From JADJOM01 sp046327715 (lineage in GTDB: Bacteria > Gemmatimonadota > Gemmatimonadetes > Gemmatimonadales > GWC2-71-9), in the NCBI GenBank assembly GCA_046327715.1, contig JAXLXY010000003.1:124001-188000 (forward strand): 64,000 nucleotides of DNA, written 5' to 3'. Below, piece after piece: positions 63,341 through 64,000 of this stretch (position 1 is the stretch's first letter; each line of letters begins with the position of its first letter). The position numbers and the translations under genes were made by a program. The notes under the pieces are model-generated. The model made no database searches and had not been told where the DNA came from. It saw nothing but the letters and a program-made list of their open reading frames with translations.

Positions 63341-64000
63341 TCAGGCCGCGCCCGAACTCGAGCCGCTCAGGGTCCGCTTGATCTCCTCGACCCGGTAGGC
63401 CTCGATCATGTCGCCCACCTTGAGGTCGTTGAAGTTCTCGACCCCGATACCGCACTCCAGGCCTTCCTTGACCTCGCGCACGTCGTCCTTGAACCGCTTG
63501 AGGCTCGACAGCGTGCCGTCGTAGATCGGCACCCCGTCGCGCAGCACGCGGACCTTCGCGGTGCGGATGATCGTGCCGTGCTTCACCTGGCAGCCCGCGA
63601 TGGTGCCGACCTTGCTCACCTTGAAGAGCTGCAGCACCTGGGCGTCGCCCAGCACCGTCTCCTTGCTCTCCGGCTTGAGCAGCCCCTCGAGCGCGTTGCG
63701 GACGTCGTCGACCGCCTCGTAGATGATGCGGTAGGTGCGCACGTCCACCTGCTCGCGCTCGGCCGCGGCGCGCGCGCCGCCGTCGGGCCGGACGTGGAAG
63801 CCGATGATGATCGCCCCCGACGCCTTGGCCAGCAGCACGTCGCTCTCGCTGATGGAACCGACGCCCCGGTGCACGATGTCGACCCGGACCTCGCCGGTGC
63901 TCAGCTGGCCCAGCGCGTCGGCGAGCGCCTCGGCCGGACCGCCCTGGTCGGCCTTGATGATGAGCCGCAGGGCGCCCATCTGGCCCTGCGCCAGCGCGCG
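63341..64000 (-). CDS. infB: Translation initiation factor IF-2, C-terminal part (runs off the window)
   Basis: The frame is open to the window edge, so the start and GTPase domain lie outside. The visible 219 codons cover the end of domain III and domain IV: LRLIIKADQGGPAEALADAL, VDIVHRGVGSISESDVLLAK, IIIGFHVRPD, and the fMet-tRNA-binding barrel with ECGIGVENFNDLKVGDMIEA. It heads the ylxP-rbfA-truB-ribF-secDF cluster. Confidence 0.96.
   Translation of the reverse strand, partial: RALAQGQMGALRLIIKADQGGPAEALADALGQLSTGEVRVDIVHRGVGSISESDVLLAKASGAIIIGFHVRPDGGARAAAEREQVDVRTYRIIYEAVDDVRNALEGLLKPESKETVLGDAQVLQLFKVSKVGTIAGCQVKHGTIIRTAKVRVLRDGVPIYDGTLSSLKRFKDDVREVKEGLECGIGVENFNDLKVGDMIEAYRVEEIKRTLSGSSSGAA

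Overview
The window is about 64 kb of very GC-rich chromosomal DNA with densely packed genes, most of them on the minus strand. Gene content (rRNA operon, LPS/outer-membrane genes, Sec export, lipoproteins, cytochromes c) and the 16S sequence read by eye suggest an aerobic Gram-negative (diderm) bacterium, most likely a Gemmatimonadota relative. The phylum is an inference and was not tested by alignment. No insertion sequence, prophage, CRISPR array or integrase was seen, so this looks like core chromosome.

Layout. 1-6.4 kb (minus): the start of lysS, prfB with an autoregulatory +1 frameshift, a zinc-ribbon/proline-rich protein, a GGDEF protein, then era, a Trm112-like small protein and an unusual Clp_N-Ca2+/H+ antiporter fusion. 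6.4-11.5 kb: a complete 16S-23S-5S operon on the minus strand with a recognisable promoter, two boxA sites, no spacer tRNA and a strong terminator. 11.7-16.3 kb: histidine degradation (fused FTCD on plus; hutI and hutU on minus; no hutH in view). 16.3-22 kb: hybrid sensor kinase, cysteine-desulfurase-like enzyme, TMTC-like membrane glycosyltransferase. 22-27.4 kb: a hypothetical gene, an LVIVD-repeat secreted protein, a dihaem peroxidase and an internally duplicated lipoprotein. 27.5-32.3 kb: serine biosynthesis (serB, class V aminotransferase, serA) behind a MATE exporter, then tRNA-Arg(TCT). 32.5-36 kb: DUF6702 protein, M1-family peptidase, HupE/UreJ-like protein, tRNA-Pro(TGG).

36.2-47.0 kb is one uninterrupted minus-strand run of twelve genes, nearly all overlapping: YbgC thioesterase, HEAT-cyclophilin fusion, peptidase/TolB/BamA-like outer-membrane protein, lipoprotein, LptE-like lipoprotein, small membrane protein, CPA2 antiporter, heptose-phosphate adenylyltransferase, RNase PH, RdgB, cytochrome c and VKOR. 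47.1-48.5 kb (plus): LpxH-like phosphoesterase and a TPR protein. 48.5-51.8 kb (minus): murI, DUF5683, threonine aldolase, lipid kinase, then a selenocysteine tRNA. 52.1-54.5 kb (plus): a methyl-accepting chemotaxis protein. 54.5-57.3 kb: cytochrome c, ridA, formate-THF ligase. 57.4-64 kb: the conserved infB-ylxP-rbfA-truB-ribF-secD-secF-tatD cluster, with infB cut by the window edge.

The points most worth checking are: probable CTG initiation codons (best case truB), the selenocysteine tRNA, the Clp_N-antiporter fusion, the tripartite outer-membrane protein, and a TANNNT motif directly upstream of several start codons that lack a Shine-Dalgarno sequence.
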